Positions 13,955 through 25,378 are shown, counted from the stretch's first letter. The stretch: DNA of 64,000 nucleotides from Sipunculus nudus (GCA_026874595.1 CM049322.1:7299900-7363899); one strand, 5' to 3'. Notes: generated by a model not told the origin, from the sequence alone. A program made the numbers and translations.

Positions 13955-13980
13955 TTACGCTCTGTCTATTGACGCTGCAG
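13955..13980 (+). promoter_or_regulatory. Probable 3' splice site of the left FkbM exon
   Basis: A pyrimidine-rich tract ending in gacgctgcag lies directly before the coding frame. The same site is kept in the right arm (ending gacgatgcag). Conservation of the AG in both arms while neighbouring bases differ supports its use, though no transcript evidence is available. Confidence 0.6.
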
Positions 13981-14906
13981 GTCGTACTATTGTGATGGTG
14001 GGGGTGGCAACTGTGGCATTGGTATACCTCTATGCATCTGTTAAAATGTCTAAAGGTCGACCAAAGATGAATCATAAGGAAGATGCTGTTGCGAGATGGC
14101 CAAATATCACGTGCTTGGAAACAAAAACTAATCCTCAATTCAAGATCTGTATTCACGATTTAAAAAAAGATATCTATGTCTCAAAATTTCTAGCAAACAA
14201 AGGTTCATGGGAAACAGAAATATTAAACGAAATGAGCACCCTGTTTCAACGGGATAAACTATTAGGTCTAATTGATGTCGGCGCTAACATAGGATTCTAC
14301 ACCCTCTATGCAGCAGCACTTGGAAGAGAAGTTTTAGCAATTGAACCGCTTGAAGACAATTTAGTCAGATTAAAGAAGTCCATAAAGCTCAATATATTTA
14401 CTGATCGTGTAACCCTTTTAGAAAATGCCGTGTCAGACAGAAGGGGAGTTGGGCTGATCCAAAAACATCCGTACAATCAAGGTGATACAAGGGTCAAAAT
14501 GGAAGGAGTACCTTGTCTCGGAAACTGTGAAGAGCAAATCCCCACAAATATGCGGGTAGAGTCCATACTTCTTGATGACGTGGTGAAAAAGATGCGAACA
14601 AAACGAGCCATCATGAAGATCGACATACAAGGTTATGAACATGTAGCGTTTCGTAAGGCATCTGCCCTGCTTGACAATATTTTCATACCTGTGATTTTCA
14701 TGGAGTGGAATCTATTGACAGCAAAAAAACTGAAAATAAGCAAAGGCACAGACATCTTGAAAGAAGAAAAAATGATTAAAGATATGATCACCTTGTTGCT
14801 AAGCAAAAATTATCGTCCCTACCAAACACTTTCGGCGAAAGCAAACCTGGACACAAAAGCTTGGCGAACTTGGCCCCCAGATATAGTGTGGAAGTATGAA
14901 ATATGA
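13981..14906 (+). CDS. FkbM-family SAM-dependent methyltransferase, left-arm copy (terminal exon)
   Basis: The frame gives 304 residues if counted from the GTG at 13,992. An in-frame ATG follows at 13,995. The sequence upstream is a good 3' splice site (pyrimidine-rich run, then gctgcag before 13,981), and the frame is open across it, so the coding exon probably begins at 13,981 after an unseen upstream exon. A hydrophobic stretch (residues 3-17) suggests a type II membrane anchor. The methyltransferase core follows: SAM-binding motif DVGANIGFYTLYAA at 95-108, acidic AIEP at 116-119, and the family signature KIDIQGYE at 209-216. FkbM-type enzymes usually methylate oxygen atoms of small molecules or glycans; the substrate here cannot be told. 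It ends in TGA at 14,904-14,906. The right-arm copy differs by nine residues, eight of them in the first 49 and one at 115. Confidence 0.85.
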
Positions 14907-15779
14907 AAAAAAATACTTAATTATTTTTGCTGACTTACAGGTGACACTAGTTCTCGCTTATCATAAGGATTATTGCATCTGTTTTAAATTGGTGAAACGA
15001 TATCCTATTGCTCATTGTGGAGAGTATCAGGGTAGCTTATTTATACATATGCCCCTTAAGTACATTGCCATCTAACAGTTTTCAATTTTAACGCATTTCA
15101 CTTGCCTTTTTGACAAATTTTGTAACCTTTAGTAGGTAACAGATTAATATATTATTATGTATTGTGTTTTATATAAATATTGATGTTGCATGTTTTCTGT
15201 GAGATTCTTAGTTGTTAGGTCGCCATTTAGTAATGTGTGTTCCATTACATGCATATTCTTCACATGCGGCTGGCACAAACTATATTGTCGATAAAATCGA
15301 ACGACGGTCACAACCACTATTTGCACATAACCCATATTAATGTTGTAAACACATTTAGCATGAATCCATATTTGAAACGTAATTGTTCTTCTAATACGAT
15401 TTAAACTTTGGCGGGTATTTAAATTAGACGCTGAAATTGCTATGTCTTCTTTCTTGTTAACAAAATAACAACGTTAACACATATAACCTAGCAAGGAACG
15501 AGACCTGTTGGCAGTATATCGAACGACAAGTCATTTTCCGGTATTCAATAAACGCCTAGTCCTCTTTGGCCTCACAAAATGCAAACTTAATTTTTATAGC
15601 TATGTGTTGAGAACAAGATGCTTGGTTTCTGAACTAAGACAACAGCAATTTTACCGGTATTTTGAATAAATTTATTTTTATAACTTGTGTGTTAATGTAA
15701 CACATTACCCGCATATTAACGTTACATTTGTACATATGTGTATGTAGTACTTTCCTTTTGTGATTGAATTTAAGTACAG

Positions 15780-16860
15780 CATTACGGAAATTGGAATATT
15801 TCGTTGGTGGTCACCACAGATGTATGGTGGTTGACGAACTATATGAAATGCATGGCATGTCACGTTCACCACCAGGAGCGAACATGTGAGAGCTTCGGCG
15901 CAGATGCAATATTGTTAACAAATTATATACACAGTAAGCCACTACAGTTCTCGCTTTCGTATTGGAAAACTTCATCAGAGCTGCATCTGGTACAACCAGA
16001 GTATATTGTTAAGCTATAAAGCCTGTCTTCTAATTTATATTGCAATAGATGTCGGAGTTAACACGTGTTACATAGTGGTCCTCTCAATATTTGATTGGAG
16101 GATGATTACGTGATTCATGTTAAAATTTGTGACACTCCCATATTATAATATATTAATAAATGCACATGCACCCCTGTGACGATCTATTTTATGTAGTATT
16201 GTTATATTCCAAGGGTAATCTCCGTCTCAGAGAGACCCTGGTATGGTTTCATAATACAAAAAGCATGGATTTCTCCATGAAAAAGGCGGCACCATTCGGA
16301 TTTTAAATTTCATCAAATTCATAACAGCCGCTCTTTCAAATAGGTCTACTATATATAGCAAAAACTTTTAGTAATCAAATTTGCTCGGTGACAGGGTAAG
16401 CTTATCTATACCGAGATGTATACATTTTAACTAAATACCTAAAAAATATCAGCCACCGGTGCGCCAAGTTGGTATTGGCCACATAACATATCGCCGTAAA
16501 TTTATCTGTCATGAAAAAACCAACGCCTCGAAGATTTGAAGATATCCATTTTAACATTACCGCATATTCCTTTGGAACATATGAACATCGTATTATGTTA
16601 CTTACATTGGGCTCACATGACATTGTATTCTGAATCAAGCGGAACTTCGTGAGACTGTCCATGTGTATAAATGTATATATACATGTAGATAAAACGTCAT
16701 ATACACTTATGCTTATCTTCAAGATATAATAAATGTAGTGAATGTCATTTTATTGCCTACTTGTCAATCGGTATGTTTGCGTAAGCATGTACGATCCGAG
16801 TACCCAACCTCTCTCGCGTTGCCTGGTTTCCTCATTACCAATGGGACTTTAAACATTTTT
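15780..16860 (+). repeat. Repeat family D, first left-arm copy
   Basis: This ~1.1-kb segment aligns at low identity to 20,460-21,300 in the same arm. Shared landmarks include cgttggtggtcaccacagatgta against cgttggcgatcgacacagatgta, a tgatttgaggatgatgatgtg-like run, a cagagctgcatctgg-like run, and the end near acccaacctctctcgcg. The two copies are far more diverged from each other than either is from its mirror copy. The element therefore duplicated well before the palindrome formed. Right-arm mirror: about 31,335-32,400. Confidence 0.65.
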
Positions 16861-17488
16861 TTTTGTTATTTCATGTTTTTGTAGAGTGTTGTGCCAATAC
16901 AACATCTCTTCGTATTTTCATAGGAAAGTACTAAATCCTTTATCAAAAAAGAAAATCAAATATTTTTCCCGGCATTTTAAAATTGTCAATAAATTACTTT
17001 ATGGTGACTTACATTGTTTTTTATATGTTAATATTTGCATTTTAAGAGCTAATTATCTATTTCTTTGTGTATTTTTTTAAACATTAGAATGTCCCCATCA
17101 TCATGCTTTAGAAAGCCTGTAGAAAATATCCTTAATTTGGTATTAATGCAGTAATCGTGTAAAATATTTGTTTCTTTATTCTTCAAAAATTAAGGAAACC
17201 AATATAATCAAACAGATCATTTATAGAAGACGGATAAAGCGATTTTAGGGAGTGATAGACTCGTGTGAGTGTAAGAAAATGCTGGCCTTTACTTATTTTG
17301 ATGGAGAACCATCTTTTAGGAATGTTCTACAAGGCAGATATTTATTTATTCAAGGTTTCTTTCAATTTTTAGCTTTCAGGCAAAGAACGGAAATGTCATC
17401 TGAAGGCAAGGCTTTTACATATGACATTGTACCGTAACAGCTCTTGTTTGATAGGGGATTAGTCATTTGGCAACGAATATTGTCTGGC

Positions 17489-17640
17489 TTCTTAGGTACG
17501 GAAACAGTCTAGGGGTACAAAGCTCCGTTTCCTCCGCTGGGTACTCGGGTACGAGCCTGGCGTGAGCAAATAGAGGGGGTTGTAGTGGATCCGTCCAAGG
17601 CCGGCAATATTGTGTCCGGTCCTCTACCACGAATGATGTC
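17489..17640 (+). mobile_element. tRNA-derived SINE head, left-arm copy
   Basis: An A-box-like aacagtctaggggtacaaag segment (near 17,503-17,521) is followed at tRNA-like spacing by a B-box-like cgggtacgagcc (17,546-17,557). The right-arm mirror keeps the better B box gggttcgagcc. This is the signature of an RNA polymerase III SINE head; the left copy has a mutated B box. Body and tail are not delimited. Confidence 0.6.
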
Positions 17641-18544
17641 GGTTTGAGCTAAAAAAAAATTATATCTGTACAAACCATGTAAACTAAATCAGATGTAAAG
17701 AAAAAATGATCAATAAATAAACTTATATCATATGAATGGTTTAATACAGCTTTCGCACCCTGATATTCTTCAAATTCTTCAAGTTACAGTTTGTACTGAA
17801 GGATCACATGAGAACCAGACCCAAGTGAAGTTCTCAGCACTACCCTCTATTATTTTGACTCCCCTAAAAAAATATGATAAACTGATACAAAAATAACAAA
17901 GACCGCAAGTAATTGTGATTAAACCCGACTCTTAGTAACTCAACTAAGCATATCGGAATAATGTTATAACATTACAATTATGTAACTGTGGTTATCGTTT
18001 ATTGTTTTTCATCATACATTTCACATCCTACAGGACATTTTAATGTTTTATTCAAATGAATTTTTCATTTGACTTGATTCTCTTTCTATCATAAGCACTT
18101 AGTCATAAGAGATATATAGAATTCATGTTTCCGCTCTGATATTGGTAACCCCTATCATTCTGTGGGGTTTAGTCAAATTTGACCGATTTTATACAGCCCT
18201 GAAAGAAGAATCAGGCATGAAGATTACAAAAATGTAGCAGGTAATACTATATGCAAATGTCTGATTAGAAGTTATGAGATATGTGAAACATGAGACTATT
18301 TCATATCTATTCAGTCAATTTTGCAAATAAGCTGACTTATCTAGTCAATTTGTAAAGTGCCTGAATATTTTGGCAAGTGAATCAGGCAATTTGGTAAGTT
18401 GACTGAAAATTTCAGGCAATTTAATCGTTTACTGATTTTATTAATTGACTGTGACATAATTATATACATTAGTGTAATGGTTTGGCTGCCGTCCCTGGAT
18501 AGCAGAGTATCATATTTTACGCATGTGGTGTGCATGTAATTAAA

Positions 18545-18835
18545 TAATTTATTAATGTATGTTATAGTCCGATATCGTAGTGGCCCGAAATGAAGTGGCC
18601 CGAGAGCTTTGGATCCTTTGTCTGAGATCGTGGTGGTCCGATCTGAAATGGTCCGAGATTGGTGGCTACGTGGTCGAAGATCGTAGTGGTCCAAACTGAT
18701 TTGGTTCCAGATCGTCGGCCCCGTGGTCGGGGATCGTAATGGCCCTATCTGAAGTGGTCCGAGATCGTCGGCTCCGTGGTCCTGATCGTAGTGATTCGAT
18801 CTGAAGTTGTCCGATATTGTGTGGGCCGAGGTCGA
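18545..18835 (+). repeat. Degenerate tandem array, left arm
   Basis: Seven or so degenerate units of about 40 bp share the phrases tggtccgagatcgt and gatcgtagtggtccgat. The array is mirrored at about 29,385-29,670 in the right arm. Units are GC-richer than the surroundings. The overlapping open frame on the minus strand is a by-product. Confidence 0.75.
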
Positions 18836-18918
18836 ATAGCTCAGAGATTTCCAGCTACCTGCGTTATCAGGATATATATTTGTAGCACTTTCACTCTGTT
18901 ATTTCATTTCAGTACACA

Positions 18919-20394
18919 TATGCCTTATTTCCTTGATCAGACGCCAGGCCTTAAATAGTCGCCTGCCTTATTTAGACACCGGGGGGAAAATGTCTCAGAA
19001 AAAATAATGCCGGTCTTAAACAGACGCCGGTCTTGTTCAGAGTCCGGGTGTCAGAAAAGTTTCCGTGTTAGCTGCCAGATGTCTTTTCCCGTCACTATAA
19101 CTGGTTCATTTACCGGTCAAATTGACCGTAGATTGATGTACGGATTTCAGTTTGTGTGATTAATTTATATGTTTTCTTCCTCTATAAATCTACTTTTTAT
19201 TACGTGCATGCCTTTTTTCCTTAAGGGACATCAAATTTCCAATTCGTCCATTATGATGAAAGCCGATCACCGATCCTACTGAACGCTAAATAAATAAATA
19301 AGCAATGAAAAGGCTAACAATATCACTGCTGTCAAGCTATGTAAAAATATTACCGCTTCACATAAGCGGCACTGTGGGGTCTGCCTCACGGATGGTTGAA
19401 AACAACTGTTCAAATAGGTTTAGGCATAAATTTCATGTGTAGCATTAAGACACCAAATAATTTTGTCAGGCGGTACAATTTATATCTACTATCAAAACAA
19501 ATTATCCTCCTTTCTTTTTTGAAGCGTTATAAGTGCTTCTAAAATGTGTCATAAAGCATGCTTCTGAGATAATCTTAAAAGTTATAATAAGTATTTACTT
19601 CTGTTGACATATTTTCCTTTAGTGAGTATTCCGGTTAGTAAATGTCATATACAAGTATATACCAGGTCAAAAACGCATGATTACGCTGTTTCAAGCTGAA
19701 ATAGTTAAACGTCGGGAGGAAAGTGAAAAGGAAACGAATTACGCAGTGCCATGTCACGTACAAAAGCCCGTACTCAATGGAACTTAACGGAAGAGTCACC
19801 CCGTGTTCAGTATCTCACAGGTCGGAAATGAATGAATACGCTGTATCATGCTGAATCAGTTAAAAGACGGGAGGAAAGTGTCATGGGAATGAATCACGCT
19901 GTGCCGTTATAAGTGCCCCCCCTGTATTTCGATAGAACCAATGTTACCAGTTGTGCGTGGTGCACAGTTAATGGACCAGCCATCCCGTGTTCAGAGGAAA
20001 ACAATTTTACCAACTGCACGAGGTATAAAATATAAGTATTAGCCCCATGAAACACCGGGGTACCTTGTTTTGGGAAGCCTGCGCGGAAAGGTTTTTTTTT
20101 ACACCTGCAAAATCTCCCGCTGTGATTCCCCTTATTTTTTTTAGTATGGTGCTTGATTTGCTTAAATTTTGCGCGTCCCTTATCCCTATGGCTTCTACGG
20201 ATAATTTGTAAACACAAAGCAATGATTAAAGTTGTGCACCAAAGTAGTTCTTTTTTTTGTTTTGTCCAAAACGATAATTTATTTTTTAATAAGCGCGGGC
20301 CTTAAAAAGAAGCCGGCCTTATTAAGACGCCGGGTCAAAGCAGGGTCTGGAAAAACTCAAAAGCCCGGACGTCTAATCAAGGAAATACGGTATA
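18919..20394 (+). mobile_element. MITE-like element with terminal inverted repeats, left arm (~1.47 kb)
   Basis: The left end reads tgccttatttccttgatcag and the complement of the right end reads taccgtatttccttgattag, giving TIRs of at least 21 bp with three mismatches. Subterminal sequences also pair, with repeated acgccgg/ccggc phrases near both ends (for example at 19,024 and 20,330). TA lies on both sides, compatible with a TA target duplication. No transposase frame is present, so it is non-autonomous. The mirror element in the right arm (28,277-29,304) is about 0.44 kb shorter; about 19,160-19,540 here has no counterpart there. Confidence 0.75.
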
Positions 20395-20459
20395 TATTCT
20401 AAAGTAACTAGAATAGGACTCTTAAATATTACATCCTTTGTATTCATGAAAAGTTTAGG

Positions 20460-21390
20460 GTACACCATAACAGGGAATTTTCATTATCTCGTTGGCGATC
20501 GACACAGATGTACTGTTTGACGAATGAAATGCAACGTAAGGTATTCACCTACTCCAATAACCGCGAACAGCTAATGCTGGGTCCCAGATGCAACAGATTG
20601 TAAATAATATATGTCATGTCAGTTCACGCATAAGCACTGGCAAAGGTGTTAGTTGGTCAGAGCTGTTTCTAGTTAAAGCAGCGGCTAGTGTCCAGTAGTA
20701 AGGCATTTCTTTTGACTTATATATCGAGGGGATATTTGATTTGAGGATGATGATGTGATTTGTGTTAAACCTTGTGACCCTCTATCATTATGAATTCATT
20801 TATCCACATTAACATGTGTCCCTTTACGTTTTATGTTATTGATTATTGTTATCTTATTAAGAACTCGATCTTAGGAAAATCATGTAACCGTGGCTACTGG
20901 TGAGTCATGCAAGTGCGTATCGTCCTCACAATACGCTCGCAGTGGTTATACTGAGCAAAGAATAGCTATAGCCTCAGGTTATTCTTTCTTAGGATTACCT
21001 AGGATTACCCAACTTTCCTTTGGATTACGTGAATATTGTTACATTATCTTCCTTGGACGTTTAATACTGTTGCATAGGCGGAACTGCGTAAGTATGAACT
21101 TTAATATACATTTAAGTACTTGTGAACATCATTATATATGTGAAAACAGAACTGTGGTTATCTTTGGACTTGAATAAATGCAGTGAATTCTATTTTAAGT
21201 CATCAAACGGTATGTTAGAATAAAAGTGATCGAAGTATATAACCTCTCAGCCTTTGGTTTCATTCTTCCCCGATGTCCCTTGTAACAATATACTAATGGG
21301 AATGTAAATATAAATATAGCTATTGTTGGCTATTCTAGTAATTAAACGTCTCTATTTATTTTACAAAATTATGAACTTATTTTTAATCAA
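20460..21390 (+). repeat. Repeat family D, second left-arm copy
   Basis: This is the second, diverged copy of the unit at 15,780-16,860. It runs straight into the family B segment (21,390-21,690), which also occurs at 2,281-2,595, so D and B may be parts of one larger element. Mirror copy: about 27,530-28,195. The frame at 20,890-21,177 has no recognisable domain. Confidence 0.65.
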
Positions 21391-21690
21391 TAATATATTT
21401 AACGACAAAACGAATATATGGTTGTAAGAAAGGTTACTCGATTTTAAACCATCATATTTAACCATGTGCAACAACAAAATTCCATTTTAATTTCGGATTA
21501 CGTGACAGGGCAGTATCACACACATCCTCTCATTTTATATACTTGTATTGAATAAGACTGGTGATAGATCCCGACGGCACCGCCAGCCGAGTTCAGATCA
21601 AGCCGATACGAGAGGAGTTTATCAACAGGCGCCGCCGATATTTTGTTAAGCCGATTGAGCCGATTCTCTGTAGCTCAGTTTAGTTTGAGA
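21391..21690 (+). repeat. Dispersed repeat family B, left-arm copy
   Basis: It aligns to 2,281-2,595 and to the mirror segment at 27,050-27,345. Landmarks are taacgacaaaacgaatat, gattttaaaccat, gtgacagggcagtatcac and a GC-rich ggcgccgccgat segment. No coding potential. Confidence 0.7.
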
Positions 21691-21716
21691 AAAAAAAATT
21701 TTTAATCTTTTACAAT

Positions 21717-21990
21717 TAAACAGGCTTCTTTGACTCTGGGGCAGAGCGCAGGAATCAAAACTGGGAGATCTTACTTTTCTAATCTCAGCCGAAATCAGTG
21801 AGATTTTCTACTGCCGGTCCAAACCAAGGGTGAGCGCTATGAAGTCTTGATGGGATTCCTTGCTCAACGGTCAAATTTAATACACAAACCAAGGACGCTT
21901 TTCGGAGGTTTTTCGGTGATATAGACAAGCATTGGGACAATTACGCATCAAGGCCCGCAGGCATCCGATTCGGTGAGATATTTCACAGTC
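21717..21990 (+). mobile_element. tRNA-derived SINE at the inner end of the left arm
   Basis: The head ttctttgactctggggcaga with gcgcagg matches a tRNA A-box region, and the mirror copy (26,760-27,027) keeps a good B box agttcgaatctc that is mutated here. The body runs through ggattccttgctcaacgg and ends where arm homology ends. The homology boundary of the palindrome therefore falls inside or at the edge of this SINE. Confidence 0.65.
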
Positions 21991-22790
21991 GGCCCCAACC
22001 GAGGATGATTGCTCAGCATGCTTTATATGATGGTCGTGCCAAACGGCCGTGTTTTGCTCAGAAAAGATTCGCGTTCGAGCCTTTAAAGTAATTACATGTT
22101 TCTATCAGTCTCTGTCCCTAACATCGCCCATGTTATATTATATATTATTCTGTATTCGCTTGTTTAATTACTTCACATTTAAAGGAGGATTGACCAGGCG
22201 AAAAACTGGTAAAAATTATTTTCATGGCGTTTCAGGTTATACGGTAAATATGTGTGTCTCTAAATGTCTCTCTCATATACACACATTGTCGGATGCATTT
22301 TTATCAGTGCCTTATTAAGTTAGGACACCTTCGGAATCAAGGTTGTATCCTCAGAATGCAAGCAATCAAAAATAAATTATAATGCAGAGGATACAGGGCT
22401 TTATGGAAAATTTATTTTGCTTTGACCTATTAAGTGGATATTGCTGTTTTGTGAACAAGCTTTTCAAACAAATAAAAGTAATAGTTAACATTCAGATCGA
22501 CAATCTGTTGTTTATATGTGGGTATTAAAAATATTTAAAAAGTCAGTCATTGCTCCCTAGTATAAACCAACTACCAATTATTATATGCATTGTATAAAAA
22601 GGGTAGGTAAGAAAATACCTTAAACTACCTGCAATGTGAAGAAAATTAAAGGATGTCTGTATCAACATTTCAAGAATAAATTAGCACTATCTTCGTAACA
22701 TTCTTGTTTAACCAAATATAACACTGACGTAAATGAAAATATACCAAAGCTTTCATTTGCTTATGTTTAGTTGTTTAACATCGTAATCTT
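21991..22790. other. Spacer sequence, no gene seen
   Basis: This is the first part of the palindrome spacer. It has a short partial echo of the SINE body near 21,966-22,030 and nothing else recognisable. The 89-codon frame at 22,049-22,318 has no motif. Confidence 0.45.

Positions 22791-22846
<56 letters not shown>
22791..22846. repeat. Compound (TA)n-(GA)n microsatellite
   Basis: About 13 TA units pass directly into about 15 GA units. Open frames over it give artefactual IYIYIY and SLSLSL peptides. Confidence 0.95.
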
Positions 22847-22848
<2 letters not shown>

Positions 22849-22850
<2 letters not shown>

Positions 22851-22884
22851 AAGGGTATACACAGAAAAGTGTGTATACCCTTTC
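22849..22884. repeat. Perfect hairpin between microsatellites
   Basis: The 14-nt stem gaaagggtatacac (22,849-22,862) pairs exactly with gtgtataccctttc (22,871-22,884) around an 8-nt loop. It sits between the (TA)n(GA)n tract and a second (TA)n tract. Confidence 0.9.
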
Positions 22885-22916
22885 AATCTATAAAAAAATG
22901 AACCAGCATGGCTATT

Positions 22917-22925
<9 letters not shown>

Positions 22926-22960
<35 letters not shown>
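22926..22960. repeat. (TA)n microsatellite
   Basis: About 16 TA units preceded by a few CATA units. Together with the tract at 22,791 it brackets the hairpin at 22,849-22,884. The next 740 bp to 23,704 show no gene. Confidence 0.95.
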
Positions 22961-22962
<2 letters not shown>

Positions 22963-23704
22963 GTAAAGGCAAAAGAACAAGAACATACAAAGTGCATTGA
23001 ACGAAATAAGATGTGTTGCAGAACGCTTGCCCATCTTTTCAACAATGTTTTAATAAATTAATCAATATTAACGTATGCCCCATTTTATGTATGTCAATAT
23101 AAATTCACCATATTTCAACTTTGCTTAATGGTGTAATGATTAACATGTTTTGTGAAGTGTTCGTGAAGTGAAGTGACTAATTGTGTTCACCTGATCAAAC
23201 AACTGATTTTATAAATATCAGGGTGGAGGTTAAGTTACTTGATCAAGGTCAGTGATAGGTCTTTCAGATGTTATAAAATATACCCGCCCCGTTATCAGCA
23301 AGTATGAACATACATGGATTTTATAATAAATGATCGAAATTGGTTTAATTAAACTCTTTTCTGGGTCCTTTCATATACGGTCGTGTTGTAAGATATATCA
23401 GTGCGCAATATGTGTGTCAAGGTTTCCACATTTTTATTATTATTATTGGGTTAATCTTTATTTGAGGGGAAATGTAACATATTAAATATACAAATTTTAA
23501 TCCAAAGTTTTTCATTTCCTTAGCTTATATAACATTTTACTAGATAGTTAGCTTAAAGGGTAATATAATAATTTATATAAAAATGACTTAACGATAAATG
23601 TAAGTTTATTGAGGGAAACACTGGTTTACCTTTAACATCAAGGGCTGGTATAAAACAGCTTTCTCATTGCACACAATGTGAACCTTAACATTTTAATGCT
23701 CATC

Positions 23705-24039
23705 TTGGTTTCTCTTTTTTATATTTTCCCTTTATCGAAACCTAAATCCACGCAACTTTTTCATTTTTTCGCAAAAGAAACAACGTCTGCAGTAAACAAA
23801 GAACCAGTATCATGGCACAGCATAGCCAAGTGCATTATATTAATGAATCTCGTTAAGTACACAATGTCACGCTATAAGCGGCAACAAAAGCTACACGGGC
23901 ATACATCAAAGCATGAATGATTAACGTTTTTGGATATTGGCTTTCCTCTCATGCGATCCTGGTATTCGGGGTTGATCAATTACAAAGAGAGATTCATATT
24001 TAAACCTCGCAAGGTATTGGGTTAAATTTCGATGAAAAT
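23705..24039 (+). repeat. Dispersed repeat family A, copy 2
   Basis: It is the same-orientation counterpart of 519-845, lying in the palindrome spacer. Because it is absent from the arms, its insertion is independent of the arm duplication. The interval 24,040-24,750 after it shows nothing I can support. Confidence 0.75.
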
Positions 24040-24751
24040 TACGATTTGAAGAGTACCACTAATGTAAGTATATGGTATATAAATTATTATCTGTATGTCC
24101 ACGATTTTGATCAATCTTTAGGATGATATAGACATTAATCAAACCATGTTGTATCATACAAATCAGTGTTATTCGTGATTCATATCAGAGCCCCATCAGA
24201 TCCATCTTGATGCCCAAACTCAGTAAAACAAGCTGCTCTTAAGTGTGTACATAAATTTAACTGTTAATGTAACATCAATTAATATATTATATCCGGGAGT
24301 CATCTAACACCGTCAATATAAGAAAGTAAATGCTACCATCACTTCATGTTATCTCTTTAATAAATATATTGTATTACCGCAAGCAATGTAAATGACAGTT
24401 TTTTCTTCTCAAAATACTGCAATCTGCTGATTTTCTATGCAGTCAAACGGAACCTGAATTTGTTTAAAGCGTAATAAAAGTTAAGGTTACAGGTGGAATT
24501 ATAAAATAATGAAAACACAAAACACAAGTGTACACACAATATACTCTAATCTATGTTTTTGACCAATCCTTTGAATGCATTTAGTAAAAGTAACTGTTAC
24601 AGGTCTAATTTAAAGACTAATAAATTAACATAATTACTTATACCGTGCAAGATTAAGGTATTCAATTTTTAAATGGGTATTTTTGTTATGCATCCCAGCA
24701 TCTCAAATCTGTTCCTTATGAACATACTCTCCTTTATCCTACTAATCCCCT

Positions 24752-25222
24752 GTAGATGACAGCATAAGCAACACAACCAGCACAGCCTCTATTGGACTGT
24801 AGATGGCAGCTCAAGCAACACAATCAGGACAACCGCTCCGCCATAAGACATTTTTACTGTAGTTGGCAGCACAACCAGCACAACTTCTCCTCTATCACAC
24901 TATTTCCCTGTAGAGGGCTAATTTTCCTGCACCACCTCTTTTCTATCACAAAATTACCCTGTAGATGACAGCACACGCAACACAACCAGCACAACCTCTC
25001 CTCTATCAGACTATATAACTATGGATGGCAGCACAAGCAACACAACCGGCATAAGATCTACTCTATCAGATTATATCCCTTGTTGTGAACAGCACAAGCA
25101 ACACAACCAGCACAAGCTTTTCTCTAACAGACCAATTCACCTGTAGATGGCAGCACAAGCAACAATAGTTTGATATAGGAGAGGTGGTGTTGGATGTGTT
25201 GGCTGTGCTGCCCCCTACAGGG
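24752..25222 (+). repeat. ~60-bp tandem array with an inverted last unit
   Basis: Seven or eight degenerate units share ccctgtagatggcagcaca, agcaacacaaccagcaca and cctctcctctatcagac. Near 25,178-25,222 the unit appears in the opposite orientation (aggtggtgttgg ... gctgtgctgcc ... ctacagggg), so the array end can fold back on itself. Unit length varies from about 55 to 66 bp. Confidence 0.8.
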
Positions 25223-25378
25223 GAATAGTTTGACAGAGCTTGGACGTTATATATGATAGTATCACATGATACACTTATGCTGTCGTCTCTACATTACTCG
25301 TGTTTGGTGCTGATTGATCTCCCAATAATCACTAGTGATACAGCTAAAGACGTGCTATTGTGATGCTAAAAATTTGCC

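Larger units (their letters stand above)
7441..21965 (+). repeat. Left arm of a giant imperfect inverted repeat
   Basis: Read forward, this 14.5-kb arm matches the reverse complement of about 26,780-41,573 nearly end to end. Outer homology starts at cacgcctaacgtagaaacg (7,442) against its complement ending near 41,572. Inner homology ends in a SINE at caaggcccgcagg (about 21,955) against about 26,786. Sample alignments outside the gene give about 10% mismatches plus indels, for example 11 in 110 around 12,300. Parts of the arm not described separately (8,880-9,350, 9,660-11,140, 11,815-12,320, 13,190-13,370, 13,420-13,980, 15,000-15,780, 17,060-17,480 and 17,640-18,540) contain no gene I can support, but are matched in the other arm. 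Confidence 0.93.

Noticed and set aside
14433-14642. Antisense frame inside the FkbM gene, identical in both arms
   Set aside because: Its conservation follows from the identity of the coding tract itself, so it is a shadow frame.
13985-14906. Bacterial contamination as the source of the FkbM ORF
   Set aside because: The ORF follows a eukaryotic splice acceptor conserved in both arms and is embedded in SINEs, microsatellites and MITEs, so it belongs to the host genome.
22767-23045. 92-residue minus-strand frame over microsatellites
   Set aside because: Most of it is IYIY and SLSL from TA and GA repeats.
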